Under the pieces are notes generated by a model, which saw only the letters and a program-made list of their open reading frames with translations, did not search any database and was not told the DNA's origin. 18,019 nucleotides of DNA, taken from the NCBI GenBank assembly GCA_017379955.1, contig JAFNVE010000115.1, positions 1 to 18,019 of the forward strand, given 5' to 3'. The stretch comes from Tidjanibacter sp. (GTDB taxonomy: Bacteria > Bacteroidota > Bacteroidia > Bacteroidales > Rikenellaceae). Position 1 is the first letter of the stretch, and each line of letters opens with the position of its first letter. Shown piece after piece: positions 7,817 to 15,588 of this stretch. Made by a program: the position numbers and the translations under genes.

Positions 7817-9154
7817 ATGAACGTACAGAAATTGATGGCCGAGTTGGAGCGTAAGCACCCCGGCGAGAGTGAGTATTTGCAGGCGGTACGCGAGGTTCTC
7901 GTGACCGTAGAGGAGGTCTATAACCAGCACCCCGAGTTCGAGGCAGCACGCATCGCAGAGCGTATCGTAGAGCCCGACCGTAGTTTTACCTTCAAGGTAG
8001 TGTGGGTTGATGACAAGGGTGAGGTGCAGGTGAATACAGGCTACCGCTTCCAGTTCAACAACGCAATCGGCCCCTACAAGGGCGGTCTGCGTTTCCATCC
8101 CAGCGTAAACCCCAGCATCCTGAAGTTCCTCGGCTTCGAGCAGTGCTTCAAGAATGCCCTCACCACACTCCCTATGGGTGGTGCAAAGGGTGGTTCGGAC
8201 TTCAACCCCAAGGGTAAATCCGATGCAGAGGTTATGCGTTTCTGCCAGGCCTTTATGACCGAGCTCTGGCGTCACATTGGTCCCGAGACCGACGTGCCCG
8301 CAGGTGATATCGGTGTTGGTGGCCGCGAGATTGGCTACCTCTATGGTATGTATCGCAAGCTCGCTTTGGAGAATACAGGTGTCCTTACCGGTAAGGGTAT
8401 GACCTTCGGTGGCTCGCTGATTCGCCCCGAGGCAACAGGTTATGGTGCAGTATATTTCCTCTGCCAGATGTTGGCTGAGAAGGGTATGGATATCAAGGGT
8501 CAGACCATCGCAATCTCGGGCTTCGGTAACGTGGCTTGGGGCGCAGCAAGCAAGGCAACAGAGCTTGGTGCTAAGGTGGTAACCATCTCGGGTCCTGACG
8601 GTTATATCTACGACCCCGCTGGTCTGGACAAAGAGAAAATCGCTTATATGCTCGAGCTCCGCGCATCGAACAACGACGTGGTTGCTCCCTATGCAGAGAA
8701 GTTCCCCGGCTCGACTTTCACCCCCGGTCGCAAACCTTGGGAGGTTAAGGTGGATATCGCTATGCCTTGCGCTACCCAGAACGAGCTCAACGGCGAGGAC
8801 GCTAAGCAGTTGGTGGCAAATGGCGTGAAGATTGTGGCTGAGGTGTCGAATATGGGTTGTACCCCCGAGGCTATCGAGACCTTCATCAGCGCAAAACTTC
8901 CCTACGGCCCCGGTAAGGCTGTCAACGCAGGTGGCGTAGCAACCTCGGGCTTGGAGATGAGCCAGAACTCGATGAAGTATAACTGGACTGCCGAGGAGGT
9001 AGACGCTAAGTTGCACCAGATTATGTCGTCGATTCACGCTGCTTGCTTGGAGTATGGTACTGAGCCTGACGGCTTTATCAACTATATGAAGGGTGCAAAC
9101 GTCGCTGGCTTTATGAAGGTAGCGAAGTCGATGTTGGCTCAGGGTATTTTGTAG
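7817..9154 (+). CDS. gdhA: NADP-type glutamate dehydrogenase
   Basis: GdhA joins ammonium to 2-oxoglutarate to make glutamate, the main ammonia-assimilation step in many gut Bacteroidales; it is a cytoplasmic hexamer. The 445-residue length and the sequence fit the small hexameric NADP(H) class. Key blocks are GPYKGGLRFHP (85-95), LPMGGAKGGSDF with catalytic Lys124, PAGDIGVGGREIGY with the conserved Asp163/164 region, the Rossmann turn SGFGNVA (234-240), and VNAGGVATSGLEMSQN near the C-terminus. Cofactor preference for NADPH is inferred from overall resemblance rather than a single residue. It is monocistronic: divergent from the GNAT-like gene, convergent with infC, and followed by a strong terminator. 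It is the only plus-strand gene in the window. Confidence 0.97.
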   Translation: MNVQKLMAELERKHPGESEYLQAVREVLVTVEEVYNQHPEFEAARIAERIVEPDRSFTFKVVWVDDKGEVQVNTGYRFQFNNAIGPYKGGLRFHPSVNPSILKFLGFEQCFKNALTTLPMGGAKGGSDFNPKGKSDAEVMRFCQAFMTELWRHIGPETDVPAGDIGVGGREIGYLYGMYRKLALENTGVLTGKGMTFGGSLIRPEATGYGAVYFLCQMLAEKGMDIKGQTIAISGFGNVAWGAASKATELGAKVVTISGPDGYIYDPAGLDKEKIAYMLELRASNNDVVAPYAEKFPGSTFTPGRKPWEVKVDIAMPCATQNELNGEDAKQLVANGVKIVAEVSNMGCTPEAIETFISAKLPYGPGKAVNAGGVATSGLEMSQNSMKYNWTAEEVDAKLHQIMSSIHAACLEYGTEPDGFINYMKGANVAGFMKVAKSMLAQGIL

Positions 9155-9208
9155 TGCCATAGAGTTATCCGACAGACACATATTGCACTTCTCGGAGTGT
9201 AAACTATA

Positions 9209-9250
9209 AAAGAAGCGAGAGTAGTATCAAAAAACTACTCTCGCTTCTTT
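9209..9250. terminator. Rho-independent terminator of gdhA
   Basis: A perfect 17-bp stem, with left arm AAAGAAGCGAGAGTAGT (9209-9225) and its reverse complement at 9234-9250, encloses an 8-nt loop and is flanked by A and T runs. It begins 54 bp after the gdhA stop. It is symmetrical enough to work in both directions. Confidence 0.92.
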
Positions 9251-9269
9251 ATAATTATGCATTAATAAT

Positions 9270-9446
9270 AAGCGTCACAGACGCTTCCCCAGAATATAAC
9301 CAACAACGCCAAGAAGCCACTATGGCTGAGGGATTTTGGGGCTTCGTGAAACGAGGCTGTCCGCAGCATACTTGACGTATGTGAGGAACAGCCTCGTAAG
9401 GGAAGTGCAAAAATCACCAGCCAGATGGCTTCGTGAAGCGTCACAG
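9270..9446. repeat. 11-bp direct repeats flanking structured repeat B
   Basis: AAGCGTCACAG occurs at 9270-9280 and again at 9436-9446, bracketing repeat copy B. It could be a target-site duplication or the scar of a local duplication. A second 11-bp direct repeat, GGCTTCGTGAA, is at 9340-9350 and 9427-9437. Confidence 0.45.
9313..9432. repeat. Structured palindromic repeat, copy B
   Basis: The outer arms are GAAGCCACTATGGCTG (9313-9328) and CAGCCAGATGGCTTC (9418-9432). The inner arms are CGAGGCTGT (9352-9360) and ACAGCCTCG (9388-9396), and the apex is CATAC-TTGAC-GTATG (9367-9381). The stem sequences differ from copies A and C but remain complementary, while the apex and the TATG/CAGA pair around an unpaired A/G position are kept. 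It lies between gdhA and infC in sequence that encodes nothing recognisable and is separated from copy C by 16 bp. Confidence 0.75.
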
Positions 9447-9448
9447 CC

Positions 9449-9646
9449 AAAAATAGTCGTATGGCTTAGGAAATTTTAGGCGGAGGGGTCTCGGGGGAAG
9501 CGAGCATACTTATCGTATGTGAGCAATCCCCGAGGCCCCTCCAAAGTTGCGATTTAGCTGAGAGCAGAGACTGCTCGCAGGCTCTGCCGAAGCGGAGCAA
9601 CTAAAAGGAACTTAACACCAAATTTACAAGCCAGACGGCTATTTTT
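9449..9646. repeat. Structured palindromic repeat, copy C, overlapping the infC stop
   Basis: The outer arms are AAAAATAGTCGTATGGCTT (9449-9467) and AAGCCAGACGGCTATTTTT (9628-9646). The inner 15-bp arms are 9482-9496 and 9528-9542, with one T/G mismatch. The apex is CATAC-TTATC-GTATG (9505-9519). The right arm includes the last two lysine codons and stop codon of infC (9639-9646). Read on the minus strand, the transcript folds and then reaches a T-run, so a terminator role for the seven-gene operon is plausible. It is longer than copies A and B because of a nested hairpin at 9545-9602. Confidence 0.8.
9545..9602. repeat. Nested 58-bp hairpin inside repeat C
   Basis: AGTTGC (9545-9550) and GCAACT (9597-9602) bound a segment absent from copies A and B. 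Within it, CAGAG-A-CTGC-TC-GCAG-G-CTCTG (9565-9586) forms a second hairpin. It looks like an insertion of another small palindromic unit into the repeat. Confidence 0.55.
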
Positions 9647-10244
9647 TAGGTTTTGGTGCAAGCATCATCGTCATACGCTTGCCCTCCAACTTAGGCATCA
9701 TCTCGACCTTAGCAATCTCTTCGAGATCGGTGGCGAAACGCAACAGCAGAATCTCACCCTGCTCCTTGAAGACAATCGAACGACCGCGGAAGAATACATA
9801 GGCCTTAACCTTGGCACCCTCCTTGATGAAGTTCTGCGCGTGGCGCAACTTGAAGTTGTAGTCGTGATCGTCGGTCTGAGGGCCGAAGCGAATCTCTTTT
9901 ACAACCACCTTCACCGATTTGGCTTTCAGCTCCTTAGCGCGCTTTTTCTGCTGATACAGGAATTTCTGGTAGTCAGCCAAACGGCACACTGGGGGATCAG
10001 CCTTGGGAGAGATCTCGATAAGGTCGAGTTCCTTCTCGTCGGCCAGTCGCAACGCCTCACGAATAGGAAGCACAAGGGCTCCCTCGATCTCCTCACCCAC
10101 TACTCGTACGTTGGGTGCGGTGATCTCATCGTTTACGCGATATTGGTTCTGGGCAGCGTTTTTCGGGGGCTGCGGGCCGCGTCCTTTATTCTGCTGACCG
10201 GCAGGATTAGCCGGCTTAGGCGGAAAGGGTTTTGTCGTGTTGAT
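9639..10244 (-). CDS. infC: Translation initiation factor IF-3, with ATC start codon
   Basis: IF3 binds the 30S subunit, blocks premature 50S joining and proofreads the start codon and initiator tRNA. From the proposed ATC the product is 201 residues. It has a Pro/Lys/Gln-rich extension (1-35), an N-domain opening with [14 protein letters not shown] (35-48), a Lys-rich linker (about 115-125) and a C-domain ending in KPKK. The frame upstream contains a TAA, then no ATG, GTG or TTG before the conserved VNDEI block. A perfect TAAGGAGG (10253-10260) lies 8 nt before ATC. A GTG at 10098-10100 would delete the start of the N-domain and lacks an SD. Non-AUG starts (AUU, AUC, AUA) are well known for infC and underlie its autoregulation. 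It follows thrS by 61 bp; the stop lies in repeat C. Confidence 0.93.
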   Translation of the reverse strand: MNTTKPFPPKPANPAGQQNKGRGPQPPKNAAQNQYRVNDEITAPNVRVVGEEIEGALVLPIREALRLADEKELDLIEISPKADPPVCRLADYQKFLYQQKKRAKELKAKSVKVVVKEIRFGPQTDDHDYNFKLRHAQNFIKEGAKVKAYVFFRGRSIVFKEQGEILLLRFATDLEEIAKVEMMPKLEGKRMTMMLAPKPKK

Positions 10245-10252
10245 AGTTTTGT

Positions 10253-10260
10253 CCTCCTTA
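10253..10260 (-). promoter_or_regulatory. Perfect Shine-Dalgarno of infC
   Basis: On the minus strand this reads TAAGGAGG, fully complementary to the usual 16S anti-SD, with an 8-nt spacer to the ATC at 10242-10244. Nearly all other genes here lack an SD, as usual in Bacteroidota, so its presence both fixes the infC start and is notable in itself. Confidence 0.85.
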
Positions 10261-10305
10261 GTTAATTATACAAATCAGTTGTTTCTCTTGTGTTGGTTGC
10301 GATAC

Positions 10306-12255
10306 CTACTCTTTGATATCCACTCCTTCGACCTCGGCAGCTACCATCTCCTTCACCAATGCGGCAAACTGATCGGCAGTCATCACGCCCTTGTCGCCCT
10401 CGCCCTGTGCGCGTACCGATACTGTTCCATCGGCCTGCTCCTTCTCACCAACGATGATAAGGAAGGGGATTCGTTTGAGCTCGTTATCGCGGATTTTCCT
10501 GCCAATCTTCTCGTTACGGCAGTCAACCTCAGTGCGAATATCGCAATTATTTAGATATTTTGAAACTTTTTCAGCATAATCGTTGAATTTTTCGCTAATT
10601 GGCAGTACAACAGCCTGCTGAGGGGTGAGCCACAAGGGGAATTTACCGCCTGTATGCTCGAGCAACACAGCCACGAAACGCTCCATCGAGCCGAAGGGTG
10701 CACGGTGAATCATAATGGGGCGGTGAGGCTTGTCGTCAGCACCGGTATATACGAGGTCGAAACGCTCGGGCAGGTTGTAGTCCACCTGGATAGTACCAAG
10801 CTGCCACTTGCGACCGATAGCATCCTTCACCATAAAGTCGAGCTTGGGACCATAGAAAGCGGCCTCGCCATACTCAACAACGGTGTTCAGACCCTTGTCC
10901 GAAGCAGCCTTGATGATAGCAGCCTCTGCCTTCTCCCAATTCTCGTCCGAGCCGATATACTTCTCGCGGTTGTTGGGGTCACGCAACGAAATCTGAGCGG
11001 TGTACTCCTTGAAGTTCAGGGTCTTGAAGATATAGAGCACGATGTCGATAACGTTCTCAAACTCCTCCAAGAGTTGGTCGGGACGTACGAAGAGGTGTGC
11101 ATCGTCCTGAGTAAATCCACGCACGCGGGTCAGACCGTGCAACTCACCACTCTGCTCATAGCGATATACGGTACCGAACTCCGCAAAGCGCAAGGGGAGA
11201 TCCTTGTACGAACGGGGTTTGAAGCGGTAGATCTCGCAGTGGTGGGGGCAGTTCATAGGTTTGAGCAGGAACTCCTCGCCCTCATAGGGGGTATGGATAG
11301 GCTGGAACGAATCCTTACCGTACTTAGCATAGTGACCCGAGGTTACATAGAGGTCCTTCATACCGATATGGGGAGTGATAACCTGCTCGTAGCCGTAACG
11401 CTTCTGCACATTGCGCAAGAAGTTCTCCAAGCGGCCACGCAGTGCAGCACCCTTGGGCAACCACATAGGCAGACCCTGACCTACACGCTGCGAGAAGGTG
11501 AAGAGTTCGAGTTCCTTGCCGAGCTTACGGTGGTCGCGCTTCTTAGCCTCCTCCATCATCGCTACATACTCATCCAGGAGCGCCTTTTTGGGGAAAGAGA
11601 TACCGTAGATACGGGTAAGCATCTTGTTCTTCTCATCGCCACGCCAATAAGCACCCGCTACCGAAGTCAGTTTGATAGCTTTGATAGGTGCGGTGTTGGG
11701 CAAGTGGGGACCACGGCAAAGGTCGGTAAATGCGCCGTTGGTGTAGAAGCTGATAGTGCCATCTTCGAGACCCTCAATCAACTCTACCTTATACTGATCG
11801 CCCTTCTCGGTGAAGGTTTTCAGAGCCTCAGCCTTAGCAATCTCGGAGCGAACGATAGGCTCCTTGGTGCGTGCCAACTCCTCCATCTTCTTCTCGATGG
11901 CTGCCAAATCACCCTCGGTGATAGGGGTGGGCGAATCTACATCATAATAGAAACCGTTCTCAATGCTCGGGCCGATACCGAACTTAATGCCGGGGTAGAG
12001 CGACTCGAGAGCCTCCGCCAAAAGGTGCGACGAGGTGTGCCAGAAGGTACGGCGGCCATCCTCATCCTCCCACTTGTTGAGTTTGAGAGTAGAATCCTGG
12101 TTGATAGGTGTGCTCAGGTCGCACACTACATCGTTGATAGTAGCCGAGAGGACCTCCTGTGCCAATCGCTGGCTGATACCTTCGGCAATCTGCATCGCAG
12201 TTACTCCCTCGGCATACTCACGAATGTTGCCGTCGGGAAAAGTGATTTTAATCAT
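10306..12255 (-). CDS. thrS: Threonine-tRNA ligase
   Basis: ThrS charges tRNA-Thr with threonine in the cytoplasm and clears mischarged serine. The 649-residue length is full. Domains in order are TGS (about 1-60, starting IKITFPDGN); the second additional editing domain, with HTSSH (His73, His77) and TDLCRGPH (Cys180, His184); and the class II catalytic core. In the core, LKPMNCPHH supplies the zinc ligand Cys336, motif 2 is [17 protein letters not shown], and motif 3 is [11 protein letters not shown]. The anticodon-binding domain follows (about 540-649). It lies 43 bp after the CPBP gene and 61 bp before infC. The thrS-infC linkage is widely conserved. No T-box or E. coli-like operator is evident in the short leader. 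Confidence 0.98.
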   Translation of the reverse strand: MIKITFPDGNIREYAEGVTAMQIAEGISQRLAQEVLSATINDVVCDLSTPINQDSTLKLNKWEDEDGRRTFWHTSSHLLAEALESLYPGIKFGIGPSIENGFYYDVDSPTPITEGDLAAIEKKMEELARTKEPIVRSEIAKAEALKTFTEKGDQYKVELIEGLEDGTISFYTNGAFTDLCRGPHLPNTAPIKAIKLTSVAGAYWRGDEKNKMLTRIYGISFPKKALLDEYVAMMEEAKKRDHRKLGKELELFTFSQRVGQGLPMWLPKGAALRGRLENFLRNVQKRYGYEQVITPHIGMKDLYVTSGHYAKYGKDSFQPIHTPYEGEEFLLKPMNCPHHCEIYRFKPRSYKDLPLRFAEFGTVYRYEQSGELHGLTRVRGFTQDDAHLFVRPDQLLEEFENVIDIVLYIFKTLNFKEYTAQISLRDPNNREKYIGSDENWEKAEAAIIKAASDKGLNTVVEYGEAAFYGPKLDFMVKDAIGRKWQLGTIQVDYNLPERFDLVYTGADDKPHRPIMIHRAPFGSMERFVAVLLEHTGGKFPLWLTPQQAVVLPISEKFNDYAEKVSKYLNNCDIRTEVDCRNEKIGRKIRDNELKRIPFLIIVGEKEQADGTVSVRAQGEGDKGVMTADQFAALVKEMVAAEVEGVDIKE

Positions 12256-12298
12256 AGGTTTTGTTTGTTTTTATAGTTTTGTTTCGAGCGTTTCCGCG

Positions 12299-13237
12299 TT
12301 ACGAGGCGAAACTTCGCTCTGCTTTATTTTTATCTTTAAGTAGCATCCAGAGAGTCATACCCCCAAACACCACTGTTGTTACAATACTTCCTTCCAGGCC
12401 GAACTCTCCGCCACTTATCCAGCGGGGTGCGCCCTCCAACACACTGAAACTGAGCAGTGTATCTCCCGCACTACTACCACTCACCGCCACACCAAAGATA
12501 TTACCCTGGCAGAAGTTCCACGCCGAGTGGAGCGCTCCGATACCCCAGATGTTGTCGTATCGCAACATAAACACTGCTGCAAAGATACCAAACAACACAA
12601 GGTTTACAAGCGATAGCGGGGTCAAACCTGCATTTCCTCCGTGCATAAATGCAAATAGCAGCGAGGTAATCGCCACCGATAGCCACACCGGCATACGACC
12701 CGCAAGGCTCACAGTGAGGTAGCCACGCAACATAACCTCCTCGCTCATACCCTGGACCAAAAAGCCCACAAGGGTCAGCAACCAGAGAGTCATATTAGGC
12801 TTTGTTGCCTCGCTTATCCCCAATCCGCCCATAGCCAGCGCAAGTAGCAGTGCCACCGAGCACATAGTCAGACCCGTTCCGAAGCCTTTGAGGTAGTGTC
12901 GCCACCACCCCCTCCTCACAAAACCCATTGAGGCCATCGAGCGACCCTCCAATACCTTAATATATAGTATCGCTCCGAGTATCGGGAAGATGGTCATAAA
13001 TAGTGAGCCGAGCATACTGTTCTCCGCAGAGAATATCTCATAGACGCTATCTGCTCCACCTCCAAAAAGCCCGATACAAACGCCTATCAAAATAGTGGCA
13101 AGCAACATCGAGCCGATATATATCAACGGAAAGAGTATAATCTGCCAGAGCGGGTTGGGCTTGATGCGCGCCTTAGCCGCCGAGGAGAGTATTACCGAAC
13201 TGCTCCTGAAGCTATATTCTCTTTCTCCTATCTTCAC
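12299..13237 (-). CDS. CPBP-family intramembrane metalloprotease (CAAX/Abi type)
   Basis: This is a 312-residue multi-span membrane protein of the CPBP (Abi/CAAX protease) family. Visible hydrophobic spans include IILFPLIYIGSMLLATILIG, a segment near MTIFPILGAILYI, one near MCSVALLLALAMGG, and several in the C-terminal half. The glutamic-protease signature is intact: EEVMLRG (EExxxR), then FAFMHGG with the motif 2 histidine, and HSAWNFCQG near the end. The substrate is unknown; relatives process prenylated or signal proteins or give bacteriocin immunity. I choose the GTG at 13237, one base after the pdxA stop, because GAGGAGG lies 9 nt upstream inside pdxA. A further upstream in-frame ATG at 13303 would overlap pdxA by 65 bp. 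Translation is probably coupled to pdxA. Confidence 0.88.
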   Translation of the reverse strand: MKIGEREYSFRSSSVILSSAAKARIKPNPLWQIILFPLIYIGSMLLATILIGVCIGLFGGGADSVYEIFSAENSMLGSLFMTIFPILGAILYIKVLEGRSMASMGFVRRGWWRHYLKGFGTGLTMCSVALLLALAMGGLGISEATKPNMTLWLLTLVGFLVQGMSEEVMLRGYLTVSLAGRMPVWLSVAITSLLFAFMHGGNAGLTPLSLVNLVLFGIFAAVFMLRYDNIWGIGALHSAWNFCQGNIFGVAVSGSSAGDTLLSFSVLEGAPRWISGGEFGLEGSIVTTVVFGGMTLWMLLKDKNKAERSFAS

Positions 13238-13238
13238 T

Positions 13239-14336
13239 CTACAAAGCCTCCTCAATCTCCGGCAGGTCGCTTGCCGAAACATCGCGACCCTTATCGCGCT
13301 CATAGTGGCGCAGGGGGTTACGACTCATCTCGGCATAACGCTGACGATTGCGATATACATCTATCGCCATATAGATAGCATTGCGCATCGACTGTGCATC
13401 TGCCTTATCCGAGCCAGCAATATCATAGCCTGTGCCGTGGTCGGGACTGGTACGCACGATATCCAGACCTGCGGTATAGTTCACGCCATCGGGCGAGAGA
13501 GTCTTGAAGGGGGTCAAGCCCTGATCGTGGTACATAGCAACCACTGCATCGTACTTCTTCCACGCACCGCTTGCAAAGAAGCCATCTGCTGCAAAGGGAC
13601 CAAAAGCAAGGATCTTCTCACCAAACGCCTCTTCGATAGCGGGCTTGATAATCTCCTGCTCCTCCTTACCCAACAGGCCACCATCGCCAGCGTGGGGGTT
13701 GAGTGCCAATACTGCAATGCGGGGAGCAACAACACCAAAATCCTCAATGAGCGAGCGATTGAGCACCTTCAAAGTACCAACAATGCCCTCCTTTGTGAGG
13801 TGTGCGCTCACCTCCGATACGGGAAGGTGGATGGTGGCGAGTGCCACACGCAGATTCTCGCTACACATAATCATCACAGGCTCGCCCTCGCGCTCAGCAG
13901 CCAGAAACTCGGTATGACCGGTGTAGGGGAAGTTCTCTCCGTGCACATTTTCCTTGTTGATAGGGGCGGTAATGAGCAGATCCAAATCACCGGCATCGAT
14001 ATCCTCCATCGCCTTCTGCAATGCTGTAACAGCCACCGCACCCGACTCGGCAGTTGCTCTGCCTACATCGATACGGATATCCTCCGGGCCACACTCTACA
14101 AGATTCACACGCTTGGGAGCAGCCTCGGCAGCCGACTGTACAAGAGATACGGAGAAGTTCTCCACACCCTCGATGCCACGTTTGTAAAATGCAAACGCCT
14201 TTGCAGAGCCATACACAACGGGGATGATATTATCGTAGATGCGGCTATCGGCAAGTGCTTTGATAATCACCTCTGTACCGACGCCGCCAAGGTCGCCTGC
14301 GGTGATACCTGCACGCAAAACTCTATTCTCACTCAT
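13239..14336 (-). CDS. pdxA: 4-hydroxythreonine-4-phosphate dehydrogenase
   Basis: PdxA oxidises 4-phosphohydroxy-L-threonine, and the product condenses with deoxyxylulose 5-phosphate (via PdxJ) to make pyridoxine 5'-phosphate, the DXP-dependent vitamin B6 route. The 365-residue protein is slightly longer than the E. coli enzyme. Conserved blocks are GDLGGVGTEVIIKAL at the N-terminus, PINKENVHG with YTGHTEFLA, ALNPHAGDGGLLG, YHDQGLTPFKTL and VRTSPDHGTGYDIAG. Together they provide the metal-binding histidines and the phosphate and NAD sites. A C-terminal Arg/Asp-rich tail extends past the usual end. It lies 29 bp after trmB and overlaps the SD region of the CPBP gene. The function is well supported. 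Confidence 0.97.
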   Translation of the reverse strand: MSENRVLRAGITAGDLGGVGTEVIIKALADSRIYDNIIPVVYGSAKAFAFYKRGIEGVENFSVSLVQSAAEAAPKRVNLVECGPEDIRIDVGRATAESGAVAVTALQKAMEDIDAGDLDLLITAPINKENVHGENFPYTGHTEFLAAEREGEPVMIMCSENLRVALATIHLPVSEVSAHLTKEGIVGTLKVLNRSLIEDFGVVAPRIAVLALNPHAGDGGLLGKEEQEIIKPAIEEAFGEKILAFGPFAADGFFASGAWKKYDAVVAMYHDQGLTPFKTLSPDGVNYTAGLDIVRTSPDHGTGYDIAGSDKADAQSMRNAIYMAIDVYRNRQRYAEMSRNPLRHYERDKGRDVSASDLPEIEEAL

Positions 14337-14365
14337 ATATTATTTCTCTGTTTTTCTCGTCAATT

Positions 14366-15094
14366 TTAATTTTCGTCTGCTGCTAAGAGATTGTCCGGCT
14401 CAAACTCGGGAGCCTCGAATTCGGTGCGCTCGTCCAAGCGGAAGCGGAGATATGTAATAGGAATACCCTCCGCCAAGAACTTGGTTTCGTAAGCCGTCTT
14501 AATCGACAAGGTGGGATCTGCATAGCCGGTGCCATAGATATCCTCGCAGCACTCCTCAACCGCCAAGCCGTTGACCTCAGCCACCGCACGAGTGTAGTGG
14601 TGAAGGTGTGCCGAGTCGGTTTTGAGGTTTATCGCGCCACCCTTACGCAACAACTGTGCATAGTAGCCCAGGAAGATAGGAGAGGTCAGACGCTTGTTTA
14701 TCCTGCGCTTTTTGAGCTGAGGGTCGGGGAAGGTAATCCAAATCTCGTCCACCTCGCCCTCGGCAAATATCGAGCAGATATTCTCGATGCGGATGCGCAG
14801 AAAGGCTGCATTGGTCATACCCGCCTCAGTAGCGGTCTTAGCACCACGCCACATACGCGCGCCCTTGATATCGACACCGATAAAGTTCTTGTCGGTATGC
14901 TTCTCGGCGAGTGCAACGGTATACTCACCACGGCCACAGCCAAGTTCGAGCACAATAGGTGCCGAGTTGCCGAAGAATTCGTGCCAATGTCCCTTCATCG
15001 GGTGATCCTTGCGGAATACCTCTTCAAAGTCGGGCTGTACCATATTTTTGAAGGTCAGGTTCTCTGCAAACCTTCTTATCTTATCTTTTCCCAT
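14366..15094 (-). CDS. trmB: tRNA (guanine-N7-)-methyltransferase
   Basis: TrmB methylates G46 in the variable loop of many tRNAs using S-adenosylmethionine. The product is 242 residues. The Rossmann SAM motif is VLELGCGRGEYTVALAE (about 49-65), followed by FIGVDIKGARMWRGAK with the acidic residue that binds the ribose. The family hallmark is WITFPDPQLKKRR (about 119-131), then TSPIFLGYYAQLLRKGG and a C-terminal YETKFL block, all typical of TrmB. It lies 24 bp after gldH and 29 bp before pdxA, in the middle of the seven-gene run. There is no SD. Its neighbours thrS and infC also serve tRNA and translation, which fits shared expression. Confidence 0.96.
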   Translation of the reverse strand: MGKDKIRRFAENLTFKNMVQPDFEEVFRKDHPMKGHWHEFFGNSAPIVLELGCGRGEYTVALAEKHTDKNFIGVDIKGARMWRGAKTATEAGMTNAAFLRIRIENICSIFAEGEVDEIWITFPDPQLKKRRINKRLTSPIFLGYYAQLLRKGGAINLKTDSAHLHHYTRAVAEVNGLAVEECCEDIYGTGYADPTLSIKTAYETKFLAEGIPITYLRFRLDERTEFEAPEFEPDNLLAADEN

Positions 15095-15118
15095 CTATCT
15101 CTGTTTTTACTTTGTTTC

Positions 15119-15577
15119 CTATTCTCGGGTTATGCCAATCGCCCACACACCCTCCACCCTGCGGGTCGCTGAGTGAGTGAAACGAAAGGTGTAGTTGCCC
15201 TCCTCGGCAAGCCTTACTCCTGCCACGAGCGGTTGTTCCCACTCCTGCATATACGAATGCTCCGCCTTCGGGTCGCCATAGAGCGTGGTGCGAAAGAGAG
15301 CCTGCTCGCCACTCGGAGCCTCAACCGACACGGTGAGTGCCAATGAGTCGAAATCGTAGCGCGAGTCGCTCCTCACAACAAGCCTTAGGTCGCTCAGCGA
15401 GAGTGTGTCGCTATTGGGGAGTTCGACGGCAATGCTGCGGCCTCTGGTCCAACCCTCGGGGTCGACTGAGGTAAGGGAGGTCTCAATAGGCGAGGTGCAT
15501 CCAACCATAGCAAGCACAATCGCCGCCATCGTTACCACACCTCGGAGCACTCCTGCACCACCGCTAACACCACGCAT
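15119..15577 (-). CDS. gldH: GldH-like lipoprotein
   Basis: This small lipoprotein of about 152 residues resembles GldH, first found as a gliding-motility protein in Flavobacterium but present in non-gliding Bacteroidales too, where its role is unclear. The N-terminus is a signal peptide with lipobox AMVGC, followed by a beta-rich domain (LRLVVRSDSRYDFDSLALTVSVE; YTFRFTHSATRRVEGVWAIGI), as in that family. The position directly after a PSP1/RicT gene supports the call. I choose the ATG at 15577. A GTG at 15589 overlapping the last base of the ricT stop codon is an alternative that adds four residues. The region is GC-rich compared with the rest. Family assignment is probable; a role in motility is not implied. 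Confidence 0.8.
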   Translation of the reverse strand: MRGVSGGAGVLRGVVTMAAIVLAMVGCTSPIETSLTSVDPEGWTRGRSIAVELPNSDTLSLSDLRLVVRSDSRYDFDSLALTVSVEAPSGEQALFRTTLYGDPKAEHSYMQEWEQPLVAGVRLAEEGNYTFRFTHSATRRVEGVWAIGITRE

Positions 15578-15588
15578 CACTCTCACCA

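Noticed and set aside
9262..9450. A 62-codon minus-strand frame between gdhA and infC, checked as a possible rpmI (L35)
   Set aside because: Its sequence has none of the Lys/Arg-rich character of L35 and runs through repeat copy B, so it is a by-product of the repeat.
12299..13303. Start of the CPBP protease at an upstream ATG (13303)
   Set aside because: That start would overlap pdxA by 65 bp and add an Arg-rich stretch unlike the family, whereas GTG 13237 has GAGGAGG at 9 nt.
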